From Promicromonospora sp. AC04 (GTDB taxonomy: Bacteria > Actinomycetota > Actinomycetes > Actinomycetales > Cellulomonadaceae): a DNA stretch of 64,000 nucleotides. Location of the stretch: positions 62,001-126,000 of the forward strand of contig NZ_QBUG01000006.1 of assembly GCF_003058225.1 (NCBI RefSeq). Direction: 5' to 3'. Within the stretch, counting starts at the first letter, position 1; every line of letters starts with the position of its first letter. Positions 14,693-23,768 of the stretch are shown here, in pieces. Position numbers and translations under genes: made by a program. The notes below the pieces were generated by a model. It did no database searches. It saw nothing but the letters and a program-made list of their open reading frames with translations, and was not told where the DNA came from.

Positions 14693-16282
14693 TCAGCTCA
14701 CCTCGAGCTCCCGCACCGTCAGGTCCTCGAACGTCGCCACCCCGCCAGAGGAGAAGAGTCGGATGTGGTTGTCGCCGGCCAGCGGGAAGACCCTGTGCGA
14801 GTGCACGATCCGGCCGTCACCCACGAAGACCTCGACGCTGGCGTGGTCGACCAGGGCTCGGAAGCGAAGGCGTCCGGCCGTCCGGTCGACAGGTGTCTGG
14901 GACTCGCCCCCGGCCGGGTTGAAGGTCGGGCGCCGGTTGACGAAGACGAACCCGCCGTCGAGGTAGGCGCCCGCCGCGACGTGCCGCCCACCGCCGGGCG
15001 CCCGGCAGAGCTCGAACCCGATGTTGCCGGGCCGGTTCGCGGGGTCCCACACGAGGTCGCACGAGATCTCGTACGCTCTCGCGGTCACGTCGAGATCGCG
15101 CGTGCCGTCGACACTGACGTCGCCCAGCCGGTGGGTGCGGGTGACGTGGTCGGAGAGCGCCGCCGTCGGCTGCGATGCGAGGTAGTAGGTCCCGTCGTCG
15201 CCACGCTCGAGTCGCACGTCCCGCACGATCATGTCGTCGCCGTTGTAGCCGTCGGTCGCCATGCTGGGTGCGTTGTGGGGGTAGTCCCAGAAGTTCGCCC
15301 ACCCGAGCGCGTGACGGATGGCGGAGTCCTCGGTCCCGTCCGCTCGGTGGTGCGGGTAGGTCACGGCGCCGTAGAAGTCGTACCCCCAGTCGAGCCACTG
15401 CGGTTCCGCCTCGTCCGGGACGAAGCCGGCCCCGTCGAAGCCACCGGTCCAGTAGGCGTACGTCGCCGGAAGCCCGCGTCCCTTGCCGTTGGCGCTGGTT
15501 CCCAGGATCCAGTGGTCCGAGCCGTCGCCGGCTCGCATCGGGAAGATGTCGGGGCACTCGAGCAGCCCGATGTCGTCCCGCACGAACTCACCGACCCTCT
15601 CCCAGCGGTGCAGGTCGTCCGACGCGTAGAACCCGATCCGGTGCCCCTCGGCGTTCGCCATGAACCAGCGCGACCGCGCGTCGTCCCAGATGACCTTGGG
15701 GTCCCGGAAGTCGTGCTCGCCAGGGTTCGGCAGCACCGGGTCGGTGCCACCGGCCTGGAACGTACGACCGCGGTCGGTCGAGTACCACAGGTACTGCGCC
15801 TGCTTGCCGGCGGGCGCCTGCGTGACGAGCGCGATGACGGCGCCGGCCCCGTACCCCGCCGTGTTCGCGTGATCGACGACGAGGCATCCGGACCAGCAGT
15901 CACCGTTCGGATTGGTGTTCTTCGGGATGGCGACACCCTGGTCGGCGAACGAGACATGGTCACGGGTCGTGGTGAGCCGCCAGGCCGTGCCAGGGCCGCC
16001 GGCGAGGTAGTCGGCGTTGTACAGGTAGTAGTAGAGGTACTCGCCGTCGAGGTAGACGGGGCGCTGCGGGTCGTTCTTCCAGTTGTCCGGGACGCTCAGG
16101 TGGTAGGCGGGACGATAGGTCTGGTGCACGCGCCGGTCTCCTCTGCGCTTGTCGGGTGCAGGGCTCGCGGAGGCGTGGGCCGCCGCACCGGTAGGCCCGA
16201 GCGCGCCACCCGCGGCGCCGGCGGCGAGGCCGCTGGCCGCACCAAGGATCAGGGCTCGGCGGGTTGGCTGGATGGTGTTCAT
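14693..16282 (-). CDS. Secreted GH32 levanase/exo-fructanase
   Basis: The 529-residue protein has a twin-arginine signal (TRRALILGAASG) and the GH32 active-site set: NWKNDP with nucleophile Asp71, FRDPK with Asp194, and LLECPD with acid/base Glu242. A C-terminal beta-sandwich follows (DHASVEVFVGDG). The first motif has KNDPQ instead of the common LNDPNG. It would hydrolyse levan or inulin outside the cell. It is the last gene of the fructan locus, 57 bp after the other GH32 gene, with GAGAGG before its ATG. Confidence 0.88.
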   Translation of the reverse strand: MNTIQPTRRALILGAASGLAAGAAGGALGPTGAAAHASASPAPDKRRGDRRVHQTYRPAYHLSVPDNWKNDPQRPVYLDGEYLYYYLYNADYLAGGPGTAWRLTTTRDHVSFADQGVAIPKNTNPNGDCWSGCLVVDHANTAGYGAGAVIALVTQAPAGKQAQYLWYSTDRGRTFQAGGTDPVLPNPGEHDFRDPKVIWDDARSRWFMANAEGHRIGFYASDDLHRWERVGEFVRDDIGLLECPDIFPMRAGDGSDHWILGTSANGKGRGLPATYAYWTGGFDGAGFVPDEAEPQWLDWGYDFYGAVTYPHHRADGTEDSAIRHALGWANFWDYPHNAPSMATDGYNGDDMIVRDVRLERGDDGTYYLASQPTAALSDHVTRTHRLGDVSVDGTRDLDVTARAYEISCDLVWDPANRPGNIGFELCRAPGGGRHVAAGAYLDGGFVFVNRRPTFNPAGGESQTPVDRTAGRLRFRALVDHASVEVFVGDGRIVHSHRVFPLAGDNHIRLFSSGGVATFEDLTVRELEVS

Positions 16283-16339
16283 AGGGGTCGACCTCTCTGT
16301 CGCGATTGCGTGCGCTGCGTCGTGTTGAAGCGGGCGTGG

Positions 16340-17881
16340 TCAGGGCGTCGGCCAGAGCTCCCGGGTCCGGTCGTCCCAGGCGTCGGCCATGTGCCAGCCG
16401 TCGAGGCGGGTCACGGTGACCGCACCGGAGGGAGCGGCGAGCTCGACGCCGGTGGCGTCGAGCCGGGTCGGATAGACCCGCGCGGTGAGCGGCCGGCCGT
16501 TCGCGAAGACCTCCAGGGCCGAGTGGTCGACGATCACCCGCAGCCGCACCGCGCCGTCGGGCCCGGCCGGGATCTCGCCCGACCGGGGCGTCGCGTCGAC
16601 GGCGGGGTCCAGGCTGGTCCGCGAGCGGTCCAGGCGCAGCATGACCGCGCCGCCTTGCTCGCGCTCGAGCACGAGGCGCGTGCGCTCCCCGGCAGGGTCG
16701 TCGACCTGTCCGGCGGCCCGGACGTCCAGCTCGAGGCTGCAACCCGGCGCCAGGACGACATCGATCTCGAGGTCGAGCTGATCCCCCGAGATCTCGACGG
16801 CCCGGCGCTCGCCGCCGCCCAGCAGGCCCGGGGCGGTGCTGATGCCTTCGCGCCGCAGCAGGCTGACCTCGGGAGCGGGCTCCTGGGCCAGTGCCCCGTC
16901 GGGCGACAGGGTCACCTGCCGAGGCAGCGACATGACGCCCGACCATCCGGCGAGCAGCGCCGCGGCGTCCGGCCTGCCCTCCTGCAGCCACCCGAACATC
17001 AGGCGCCGGCCCTGAGCGTCCTGGAAGGACTGCGGAGCGTAGAAGTATCGGCCGCCGTAGTCGAGTCGACCGAGGCGGTGCGGCGTGAAGGCGTCGCCCG
17101 CGTAGGCGCCGATCCAGTACAGCGGGTGGTGGGTGACCCCCTCGTCCCACGCGGAGAAGACGAGGACGTCCGTGGTCGCGTCCTGGCCAGGGAGCCGGAA
17201 CAGGTCGACGCACTCCCACATCGTCCCGGTCCAGTCCGGGTCCCCCAGCGCGCCGATCGACGCGTCGCCGACCACGAGCGGGCCGACGTACGTCCAGGAG
17301 CGCAGGTCGGCGGACTCGTACAGGAACGCGGCGCCGCCCCGGCCCCGGATGCCCGATCCCACGAGCTGGCGCCACCGGCCGTCCTCCCGCCAGACGCAGT
17401 GGTCGCGGTATGCGGTGACGTCCACATCCGGGGGAGTGGCGGCGATGACCGGGTTCTCCTTGACCGGTGTCCAGGTGCGCAGGTCGGCGGAGCCGACCGC
17501 CACGCACGGCAGCTCGCGCCCGGCGTGCCGCCCCGAGTACACGACAGTCGGGGTCCCGCCGTCGTCGACGAGAACGCCGGACCAGCATCCTTCGGCGTCG
17601 GGTCCGGTCTCGCCGGGGACGAGCGCGACCGGTTCGTCCGTCCAGTGGACCAGGTCGGTGCTGGTGGCGTGCCCCCAGTGGATGCGGTCGTGGACGGGTG
17701 AGTAGGGGTTGTACTGGTAGAAGAGGTGGAACGTCCCGTCCCACTGGCTCAGACCGTTCGGGTCGTTGAGCCATCCGGCCGGCGAGACGAAGTGGAAGCG
17801 GGGTCGATGCGGGTCGGCCTCGGCGCGCTCGACCATCCCGTCGTCGGCGCGTCGTGCGGTGCCGACGGTCAGCTCGTTCAT
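16340..17881 (-). CDS. Cytoplasmic GH32 beta-fructosidase
   Basis: The 513-residue protein has no signal peptide. It has WLNDPNG with nucleophile Asp40, WECVD with acid/base Glu223, and the C-terminal sandwich motif DHSALEVFANG. The second conserved GH32 motif, normally RDP, reads YRDHCVW (Arg159, Asp160, His161), a departure from the consensus although the aspartate is kept. It would release fructose from oligosaccharides or sucrose brought in by the ABC importer encoded just upstream. GGAAAG precedes the ATG at 17881. Confidence 0.88.
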   Translation of the reverse strand: MNELTVGTARRADDGMVERAEADPHRPRFHFVSPAGWLNDPNGLSQWDGTFHLFYQYNPYSPVHDRIHWGHATSTDLVHWTDEPVALVPGETGPDAEGCWSGVLVDDGGTPTVVYSGRHAGRELPCVAVGSADLRTWTPVKENPVIAATPPDVDVTAYRDHCVWREDGRWRQLVGSGIRGRGGAAFLYESADLRSWTYVGPLVVGDASIGALGDPDWTGTMWECVDLFRLPGQDATTDVLVFSAWDEGVTHHPLYWIGAYAGDAFTPHRLGRLDYGGRYFYAPQSFQDAQGRRLMFGWLQEGRPDAAALLAGWSGVMSLPRQVTLSPDGALAQEPAPEVSLLRREGISTAPGLLGGGERRAVEISGDQLDLEIDVVLAPGCSLELDVRAAGQVDDPAGERTRLVLEREQGGAVMLRLDRSRTSLDPAVDATPRSGEIPAGPDGAVRLRVIVDHSALEVFANGRPLTARVYPTRLDATGVELAAPSGAVTVTRLDGWHMADAWDDRTRELWPTP

Positions 17882-17913
17882 GCAGCTCTTTCCTTGTCCG
17901 GGGCGGGCGGTGT

Positions 17914-18963
17914 TCAGGCGGAGGCCGTTCCGGCCACGTCGAGAGCCCGGCGGGCCACCTCGGCCTGCGGGCGAAAGCGGTGGCAACGCACGGTCCAGCC
18001 GGGTGCGACGACATGCTGTACCGGCGCGTCGTCCCGGCACTGCTCGTCGGCCCCGTAGGGGCACGTCGTGGCGCCGAGCACCTGCGCACGCAGCGCGGCC
18101 CGCTCGACCGGGTCGAACGTTCCCGCGCGGCGCGGGTCCGGGACGGCCGACAGCAGCAGCCGGGTGTAGGGGTGGGCGGGATCGGCCATGAGGGCCGTCG
18201 ACTCGCCCGCCTCCACCACCTCGCCGGCGAACATCACGGTGGTCCGGTCCGCGACGTACCGTGCCGCCGCGAGGTCATGGGTGATGTAGAGCACGGAGAT
18301 GCCCCGCTCGTCGCGCAGGCGCCGCATCAGGTTGAGGATCCCGATGCGCACCGACACGTCGAGCATGGACGTGGGCTCGTCCGCGAGGATGACCTCCGGC
18401 TCGACGGCGAGCGCGCGGGCGATCGCGACGCGCTGACGTTGGCCGCCGGAGAGCTCGTGGGGATACGCGTCGAGCATTGCCCGGTCGAGGTCGACGGTGT
18501 CCATGAGCTCGGCGAGCCGGCTCCTGAGTGCGGCGTCCGAGGCCGTGCGGCGGTGCAGCCGGAGCGCCCGCGTGAGGAAGTGCTCGACGCGGTGCGCGGG
18601 GTTCAGGGAACCGAACGGGTCCTGGAAGACCATCTGCACCTTGGCCCGGTACGCGCGAGAAGCGCGCCGCGGCTCGGTCTTCAGCACGTCGACGCCGTCG
18701 ACCAGGAGCGTGCCCGACGTCGGCTGCTCGAGGCGCGCCAGGCAACGCGCGATCGTGGACTTGCCGCTGCCGGACTCGCCGACGAGGGCCATGATCTCGC
18801 CCCGCCGGACGTCGAGGTCGATACCGCCGAGCGCCCGGAACGTGGCACTCGAGAGGAGTCCGCCGACCGGGAAGTCCTTGACCAGCCCGCGGATCTGCAC
18901 CACCGGCGTGGCGGGGTCGGCGATGCCGGCCCGGCCGGGTGCGTGGTCGGTCGTGGCACTCAT
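17914..18963 (-). CDS. ABC importer ATPase (DppF/OppF type)
   Basis: The 349-residue protein has Walker A GESGSGKST, signature LSGGQRQR, Walker B VILADEPT and a C-terminal oligopeptide-transporter extension (HPYTRLLLSAVPDP, then cysteines in TTCPYGADEQC). It is the second ATPase of a family 5 importer whose other ATPase is fused to a permease. The start overlaps the stop of that fused gene by 4 bp. Given two GH32 genes directly downstream, the importer probably brings in fructo-oligosaccharides rather than peptides; this is inference. Confidence 0.9.
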   Translation of the reverse strand: MSATTDHAPGRAGIADPATPVVQIRGLVKDFPVGGLLSSATFRALGGIDLDVRRGEIMALVGESGSGKSTIARCLARLEQPTSGTLLVDGVDVLKTEPRRASRAYRAKVQMVFQDPFGSLNPAHRVEHFLTRALRLHRRTASDAALRSRLAELMDTVDLDRAMLDAYPHELSGGQRQRVAIARALAVEPEVILADEPTSMLDVSVRIGILNLMRRLRDERGISVLYITHDLAAARYVADRTTVMFAGEVVEAGESTALMADPAHPYTRLLLSAVPDPRRAGTFDPVERAALRAQVLGATTCPYGADEQCRDDAPVQHVVAPGWTVRCHRFRPQAEVARRALDVAGTASA

Positions 18964-20939
18964 GCTGGGACCTCCTGGTCGTGGGGTTCGTCGTGCGGCG
19001 CCACCCAGTGGCCTCCGGCCACCTCGACGAGGTCGCCGATGCCGGTGAACCGCACGCCCTCGGCTAGACCCCTGAGCTCGGTGCGGGGCCCGGTCAACGG
19101 CGGGAACGCGTTCATCAGAGCGCGCGTGTACGGGTGCCGCGGTTCCGCGAGGATCGTCGCGGCGGGTGCGGACTCGACGAACCGTCCGCCGTACATCACG
19201 GCCATCCGGTCGGAGAGCTCGATCATGAGCGACATGTCGTGCGTGATGAACAGCACGGCGAAGCCGAGCTCCCGGCGCAGGTCCGCGATCTGCGACATGA
19301 TCTCCTGCTGGACGACGACGTCGAGCGCCGTGGTGGGCTCGTCCATGATGAGCAGCCGCGGGCGCAGCGCCACGGCCATCGCGATCACGACGCGCTGTCG
19401 CATACCACCGGAGAGCTGGTGCGGGTAGGCGCGCAGGCGCGAACGTTCGATCTTGACGAGCTCCAGCAGGTCACCGGCGCGCCGCCGCGCCTCGGTGCGC
19501 GAGACACGTTCGTGCGTGGTGAAGACGTCGACGATCTGGTCGCCGATGGTCATGACCGGGTTGAGCGAGTTCATGGCGGACTGGAACACCATCGCGACGT
19601 CGCGCCAGCGGTGGCTGCGCAGCTCGTCGTCCGGCATCGCGAGCACGTCGCGCCCGCAGAACCGCACGCTCCCCCCGGTGATGACGGCCGGCTCGCGCAG
19701 CAGGCGCATGATCGCATGGGCGACCGTCGACTTCCCGCAGCCGGACTCGCCCGCGAGGCCGAAGACCTCACCCTCGCCGATGGTGAACGAGACGCGGTCG
19801 GCACCGACGACCGTGCGGTTCTCGCTCCGGTACTCGACGGTGAGGTCGCGCACCTCGAGCACGGGGGCCGCGCCGTGCCCGTTCGCGCCTGCGGGGCCCG
19901 TGACGGCTTCCGCGGCACCGGACACGGCCGTCCCGCCGCCGGGCGCGCGCACCCCGGCGCGCCGACGCCGGGGCACGCGCAGCCGCGGGTTCGTCACCTC
20001 GTCGACCGCGTAGTTGAGGAGCGCGAGCGCGAAGGCGACGAGCGCGATGCACAGACCCGAGGGCAGGAAGGCCCACCAGGCACCGACCATGAGCGCGCCG
20101 TCGTTGCTGGCCCAGTACAGGTTGGTGCCCCACGAGACGACCGAGATGTCGCCGAGGCCCAGGAACTCGAGCCCGGCCTGGCTGCCGATGCCGAAGATCA
20201 CCACGCCCAGGAACGTGCTCATGACGATGGACGCCATGTTGGGCAGGATCTCGCGGAACATGATCCAGCCCGGGCCTTCGCCGGTGACGGTCGCCGCGGC
20301 GACGAAGTCCTTCGCCCGGATGGACAGCGCCAGCGACCGCAGCACGCGCGCCGCCCCGGCCCATCCGGTGACGATGAGGACGACGATCACGGTCCCGGTG
20401 CCCGGCGGCAGGAAGGCCGCCAGGACGACGAGCAGCGGCAGCCCCGGCAGGAGCAGGAAGACGTTGGTCACGAGGGACAGGAAGTCGTCGGTGACCTTGC
20501 CGAAGTAGGCGGCGGCGAGCCCGACCGTCACGCCCACCAGGGTCGCGGCGAGGCCGACGAGAAGCCCGACCGCGAGCGACGACCGGGCGCCCCAGAGGGT
20601 GAGGGCGAGGACGTCCTGACCCTTGGCCGTAGTTCCGAGCAGGTGCTCGGCGGACGGCGCCTGGGAACCGGCGTCGGTGATGACCATGGGGTCCCCGGGG
20701 GCCAGGAGGGGCGCGAGGAGTGCGAGCGCGCCGAAGAGCAGCAGGATCCCGACGCCGACGGTCGCCTTACGGTTCCGGAACAGGCTGCGCAGCAGCCCGC
20801 GACGAGGAGCGGGCCGACCGGCGGGCCCTGGCGGGGGCGACGCGTCGGATGCCAGGTCGGGGCGCGCGTTCGGGGTGGGACGTGAGCCGACTCCCGAGGG
20901 GGCGCCGAGGGATGCTGACGTGGATTCTGTGACGGACAC
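18960..20939 (-). CDS. Fused ABC permease-ATPase (DppC-DppD)
   Basis: The 659-residue protein joins an inner-membrane permease (about residues 55-330, EAA-type loop near GEGPGWIMFREILPN) to an ABC ATPase (about 360-659, Walker A GESGCGKST, LSGGMRQR, LLIMDEPTTALD). GTG at 20939 is chosen because AAGGAG lies 9 bp upstream in the gap after the dppB-type gene; the longer frame from 20996 would overlap that gene. Such permease-ATPase fusions are known in actinobacteria. Its partners are the DppB-like permease, the DppF-like ATPase and the lipoprotein encoded alongside. Confidence 0.9.
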   Translation of the reverse strand: MSVTESTSASLGAPSGVGSRPTPNARPDLASDASPPPGPAGRPAPRRGLLRSLFRNRKATVGVGILLLFGALALLAPLLAPGDPMVITDAGSQAPSAEHLLGTTAKGQDVLALTLWGARSSLAVGLLVGLAATLVGVTVGLAAAYFGKVTDDFLSLVTNVFLLLPGLPLLVVLAAFLPPGTGTVIVVLIVTGWAGAARVLRSLALSIRAKDFVAAATVTGEGPGWIMFREILPNMASIVMSTFLGVVIFGIGSQAGLEFLGLGDISVVSWGTNLYWASNDGALMVGAWWAFLPSGLCIALVAFALALLNYAVDEVTNPRLRVPRRRRAGVRAPGGGTAVSGAAEAVTGPAGANGHGAAPVLEVRDLTVEYRSENRTVVGADRVSFTIGEGEVFGLAGESGCGKSTVAHAIMRLLREPAVITGGSVRFCGRDVLAMPDDELRSHRWRDVAMVFQSAMNSLNPVMTIGDQIVDVFTTHERVSRTEARRRAGDLLELVKIERSRLRAYPHQLSGGMRQRVVIAMAVALRPRLLIMDEPTTALDVVVQQEIMSQIADLRRELGFAVLFITHDMSLMIELSDRMAVMYGGRFVESAPAATILAEPRHPYTRALMNAFPPLTGPRTELRGLAEGVRFTGIGDLVEVAGGHWVAPHDEPHDQEVPA

Positions 20940-20961
20940 GGTCTCGGTCTCCTTGGCTCCG

Positions 20962-21939
20962 TCAGGAGACCCGCACGCGCGGGTCGAGACGGACATAGAC
21001 GATGTCGACGAGGAAGTTCACGATCAGCACGGCCGCCGTGATCGTGAGGAAGATGCCCTGCATGAGCGGGTAGTCGAGTCCCTGCACGGCGGCGAGGAGC
21101 TGGTAGCCGACGCCGGGGTAGGCGAACACGACCTCGGTCAGCAGCGCTCCACCGACCACGAAGCCGAGGGACATCCCGAAGGACGTCACGGCCGGGAGCA
21201 TGGCGTTGCGCGCCGCGTAGCGGAACATGATGCGGCCCGGGCGCAGGCCCTTCGCCTCGGCCATGACTATGTAGTCCTCGGCGTTCGTGGCGATCATCGT
21301 GTTCCGCATCGCGAGCATCCAGCCGCCGATCGAGACGACGACGATCGTGACGGCGGGCAGGACGAGGTGCAGGGCGACGTCGCTCACGAACTCGCCGGTC
21401 CAGGCCGGGGAGCTGCCGGCGCTGAACGCGTGGCGCAGCGGGAACCACCCGAACGAGACCCCGAACAGGTAGAGCGCGCCCATCGCGAGCCAGAAGTACG
21501 GGAACGAGCCGACGAAGACGAGGACCGGCGGCAGCATCGAGTCGAGGAACCCGCCGCGTCGCCACGCGGCGAGGATGCCCAGGAGGTTGCCGACGACGAC
21601 GGCGATCAGCAGCGCCGTCCCGCCCAGGAGGAGGGTCCAGCCGATCTGCCCGGCAATGACCTCGACGACGGGTGTCGGGAAGCGGGAGATCGAGACTCCC
21701 ATCTCCCCCGTGAACACGTTGCCCAGGTAGTCGAGGTACTGCTGCCAGAGCGGGCGGTCGTCGACCCCGAAGAGCTGGCGCAGCTGCAGGATCTGCTCGG
21801 GGGTCATCCGGCTCTGGGAGCGGGCGAACATCCGCGAGACGGGGTCGCCCGGCATGAAGCGCGGAAGAAGGAAGTTGAGGGTGATGGACACCCAGAAGGC
21901 GAGCAGGTAGAAGCCCAGTCGCCGCAGGACGAAGTGCAC
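20962..21939 (-). CDS. ABC importer permease (DppB type)
   Basis: The 325-residue protein has six membrane helices, the DppB opening RRLGFYLLAFWVSITLNFLLPRFMPGDP, and the coupling loop AEAKGLRPGRIMFRYAARNA. GTG at 21939 is preferred because GGAGG precedes it by 6 bases; the frame open to 22005 includes a strong hairpin. It pairs with the fused permease-ATPase to form the channel of a family 5 importer. Confidence 0.9.
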   Translation of the reverse strand: MHFVLRRLGFYLLAFWVSITLNFLLPRFMPGDPVSRMFARSQSRMTPEQILQLRQLFGVDDRPLWQQYLDYLGNVFTGEMGVSISRFPTPVVEVIAGQIGWTLLLGGTALLIAVVVGNLLGILAAWRRGGFLDSMLPPVLVFVGSFPYFWLAMGALYLFGVSFGWFPLRHAFSAGSSPAWTGEFVSDVALHLVLPAVTIVVVSIGGWMLAMRNTMIATNAEDYIVMAEAKGLRPGRIMFRYAARNAMLPAVTSFGMSLGFVVGGALLTEVVFAYPGVGYQLLAAVQGLDYPLMQGIFLTITAAVLIVNFLVDIVYVRLDPRVRVS

Positions 21940-21984
21940 GGCGTCCTCCGTTTTCGGTGCGGTGCGGGAGGTGTGATGGTGTGG

Positions 21985-22017
21985 CGCCCGGCCGGCGCGA
22001 GTCACGCCGGCCGGGCG
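21985..22017 (-). terminator. Intercistronic hairpin after the solute-binding protein gene
   Basis: CGCCCGGCCGGCG at 21985-21997 pairs perfectly with CGCCGGCCGGGCG at 22005-22017, loop of 7. It lies 4 bp after the lipoprotein stop and 45 bp before the permease start. Hairpins here often act as partial terminators or block 3' decay, giving more binding protein than permease. Confidence 0.65.
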
Positions 22018-22021
22018 TCGG

Positions 22022-23698
22022 TCAGCCCTGCGCGGGCTCGAGGGTCGTGAGCACCAGCACCGTGGTCGGAGCGCGCGTGCTGAGCGTGGCGTACGGGTCG
22101 TCCTCGGACGGCCAGCCCGTGAACCGGGCGTCGGTGTATGCGCCCCACTCCGGGCCCGGGAACAGGGGGATCACCGGGGCCTCGGCGTCGAACTCGGCCT
22201 GGAGCTCGTTGACGATCGTGCGCTGGGCGTCCTGGTCCGTCGTCGCGGCGAGCTCCGTCAGCAGGGCGTCCGCCTGCTCGTCGCCGAACCGGTGGTAGTT
22301 CTCCAGCGTCTGCTCGCCCACGGGCTTGACCGTCTCGGTCGACATCGTGCCGCGGTAGAACTGGTACGGCGTCGGGGCGTTGTTGCTCCACACGATGCCG
22401 CTGTCGAAGGAGCCCTCCTCGTAGCCCGCCACCACGGCTGACCAGTCGGGCGAGTCGACGGTGGCCTCGACACCGATCTCGGCCAGGTTCTGCGAGATGA
22501 TCTCGGCGACCGACAGCCAGTCGGACGACGTGGAGCCCACCGAGATCGTGACGGTGAAGGGAGAACCGTCCTTGAGCGTGCGGTTCCCGTCCCCGCCGCG
22601 CGGGTAGCCGGCCTCGTCGAGCAACGCGTTGGCGGCCTCCACGTCACGCTGCGTCCACTCGCAGGAGTCGGCCAGGGACTGGTCGCGCCACGTGTCGTAG
22701 CCGCCGGACAGACCGGTGCAGTCCGCGGGGTGGGTGTAACCCTGCATCGCGACGTTGACGATCTGCTCGCGATCGATCGCCATGCTGAGCGCCTTGCGGA
22801 CGTCGACGTCGTCGTACGGCGCCTTCGTCGTGTTGAGCTGCCAGTTGATCATCGAGCCGGTCGGCGGGAACCAGTAGTGGTTGTGCTCCGGGTCCCGCGC
22901 GACGAACGCCTGCTCGATGTTGGGGATGAACTGCGGCGCCCAGTCCACCTCGCCGTTGGCGGCGGCCAGGTTCGCGCCGTCGTTGCCCGCGAACGCGAGC
23001 ATGCGGATCGACGGGATCTTCTGCTTCTCGGGCTGCCAGTAGCTCGGGTTCGGCCCGAGGTCGAACGACTGGTTCTCGAAGCTGAGCACCTCCGTGTACG
23101 GCCCGGTGCCGACCGGGGTCTCGTTCGCGTCCTTGGCCGGATCGTCCACCTCGGACCACACGTGGTCCGGGATGATGATCTGCTGACCGATCTCGTAGAG
23201 GGCCGGCGAGCTGACGCGGTTGAGGTGGAAGACCACGGTTGCGTCGTCGACCGCCTCGGCCTTCTCGAGGTAGTCCAGCCCGCCGAGAAGCTTCTTCTGC
23301 AGCTCGAACGTCGTGACGACGTCCTGGGCCACCAGCGGCTCGCCGTCGGACCACTGGACGCCGTCACGCAGCGAGAAGGTCAGCTCCTTCCCGTCGTCGG
23401 ACGTGCGCCACTCGGTCGCGAGCCACGGCGTCGTGCTGCCGTCCGCCGGGTTGTAGACGAACATCGGCTCGTAGACGGCCTGCTGGGTCATGGGGGCGAC
23501 GGTCGGCGAGAACGGGTTGAAGTTGCGCACGAAGGTCCCCATGTCCTCGCGCGGCACGATCAGTGGCACAGCGGAGGCACCCTCGTTGGTGCCACCGCCG
23601 GAGCCGCCCGTCCCGCATGCCGCGAGGGCAAGGGCGCCGGCGAGCGCCAGCGCGACCACGCGCGCTGCGCGCCGAACCGGGCGAAAACGTGTAATCAT
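22022..23698 (-). CDS. Family 5 extracellular solute-binding lipoprotein
   Basis: The 558-residue protein has a lipoprotein signal with LAAC (Cys28), a Gly/Ser-rich spacer, and an SBP_bac_5 domain (WLATEWRTSDDGKELTFSLRD, later DVRKALSMAIDREQIV). Binding proteins of this family carry peptides but also oligosaccharides in several actinobacteria. The adjacent GH32 enzymes and LacI regulator point to a fructan-derived oligosaccharide. The ribosome site is weak or distant (GAGAGG about 12 bp before the ATG). Confidence 0.88.
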   Translation of the reverse strand: MITRFRPVRRAARVVALALAGALALAACGTGGSGGGTNEGASAVPLIVPREDMGTFVRNFNPFSPTVAPMTQQAVYEPMFVYNPADGSTTPWLATEWRTSDDGKELTFSLRDGVQWSDGEPLVAQDVVTTFELQKKLLGGLDYLEKAEAVDDATVVFHLNRVSSPALYEIGQQIIIPDHVWSEVDDPAKDANETPVGTGPYTEVLSFENQSFDLGPNPSYWQPEKQKIPSIRMLAFAGNDGANLAAANGEVDWAPQFIPNIEQAFVARDPEHNHYWFPPTGSMINWQLNTTKAPYDDVDVRKALSMAIDREQIVNVAMQGYTHPADCTGLSGGYDTWRDQSLADSCEWTQRDVEAANALLDEAGYPRGGDGNRTLKDGSPFTVTISVGSTSSDWLSVAEIISQNLAEIGVEATVDSPDWSAVVAGYEEGSFDSGIVWSNNAPTPYQFYRGTMSTETVKPVGEQTLENYHRFGDEQADALLTELAATTDQDAQRTIVNELQAEFDAEAPVIPLFPGPEWGAYTDARFTGWPSEDDPYATLSTRAPTTVLVLTTLEPAQG

Positions 23699-23768
23699 CG
23701 GTATCGCATTCCTCTCTTCATCGCTGAAGGCGAAGGGTGGGTGTTGTGGTCGCCGGGGTTGATTGGCG

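Noticed and set aside
20940-20996. Start of the permease-ATPase fusion at 20996
   Set aside because: It would overlap the upstream permease gene by 35 bp, and a good ribosome site sits before GTG at 20939.
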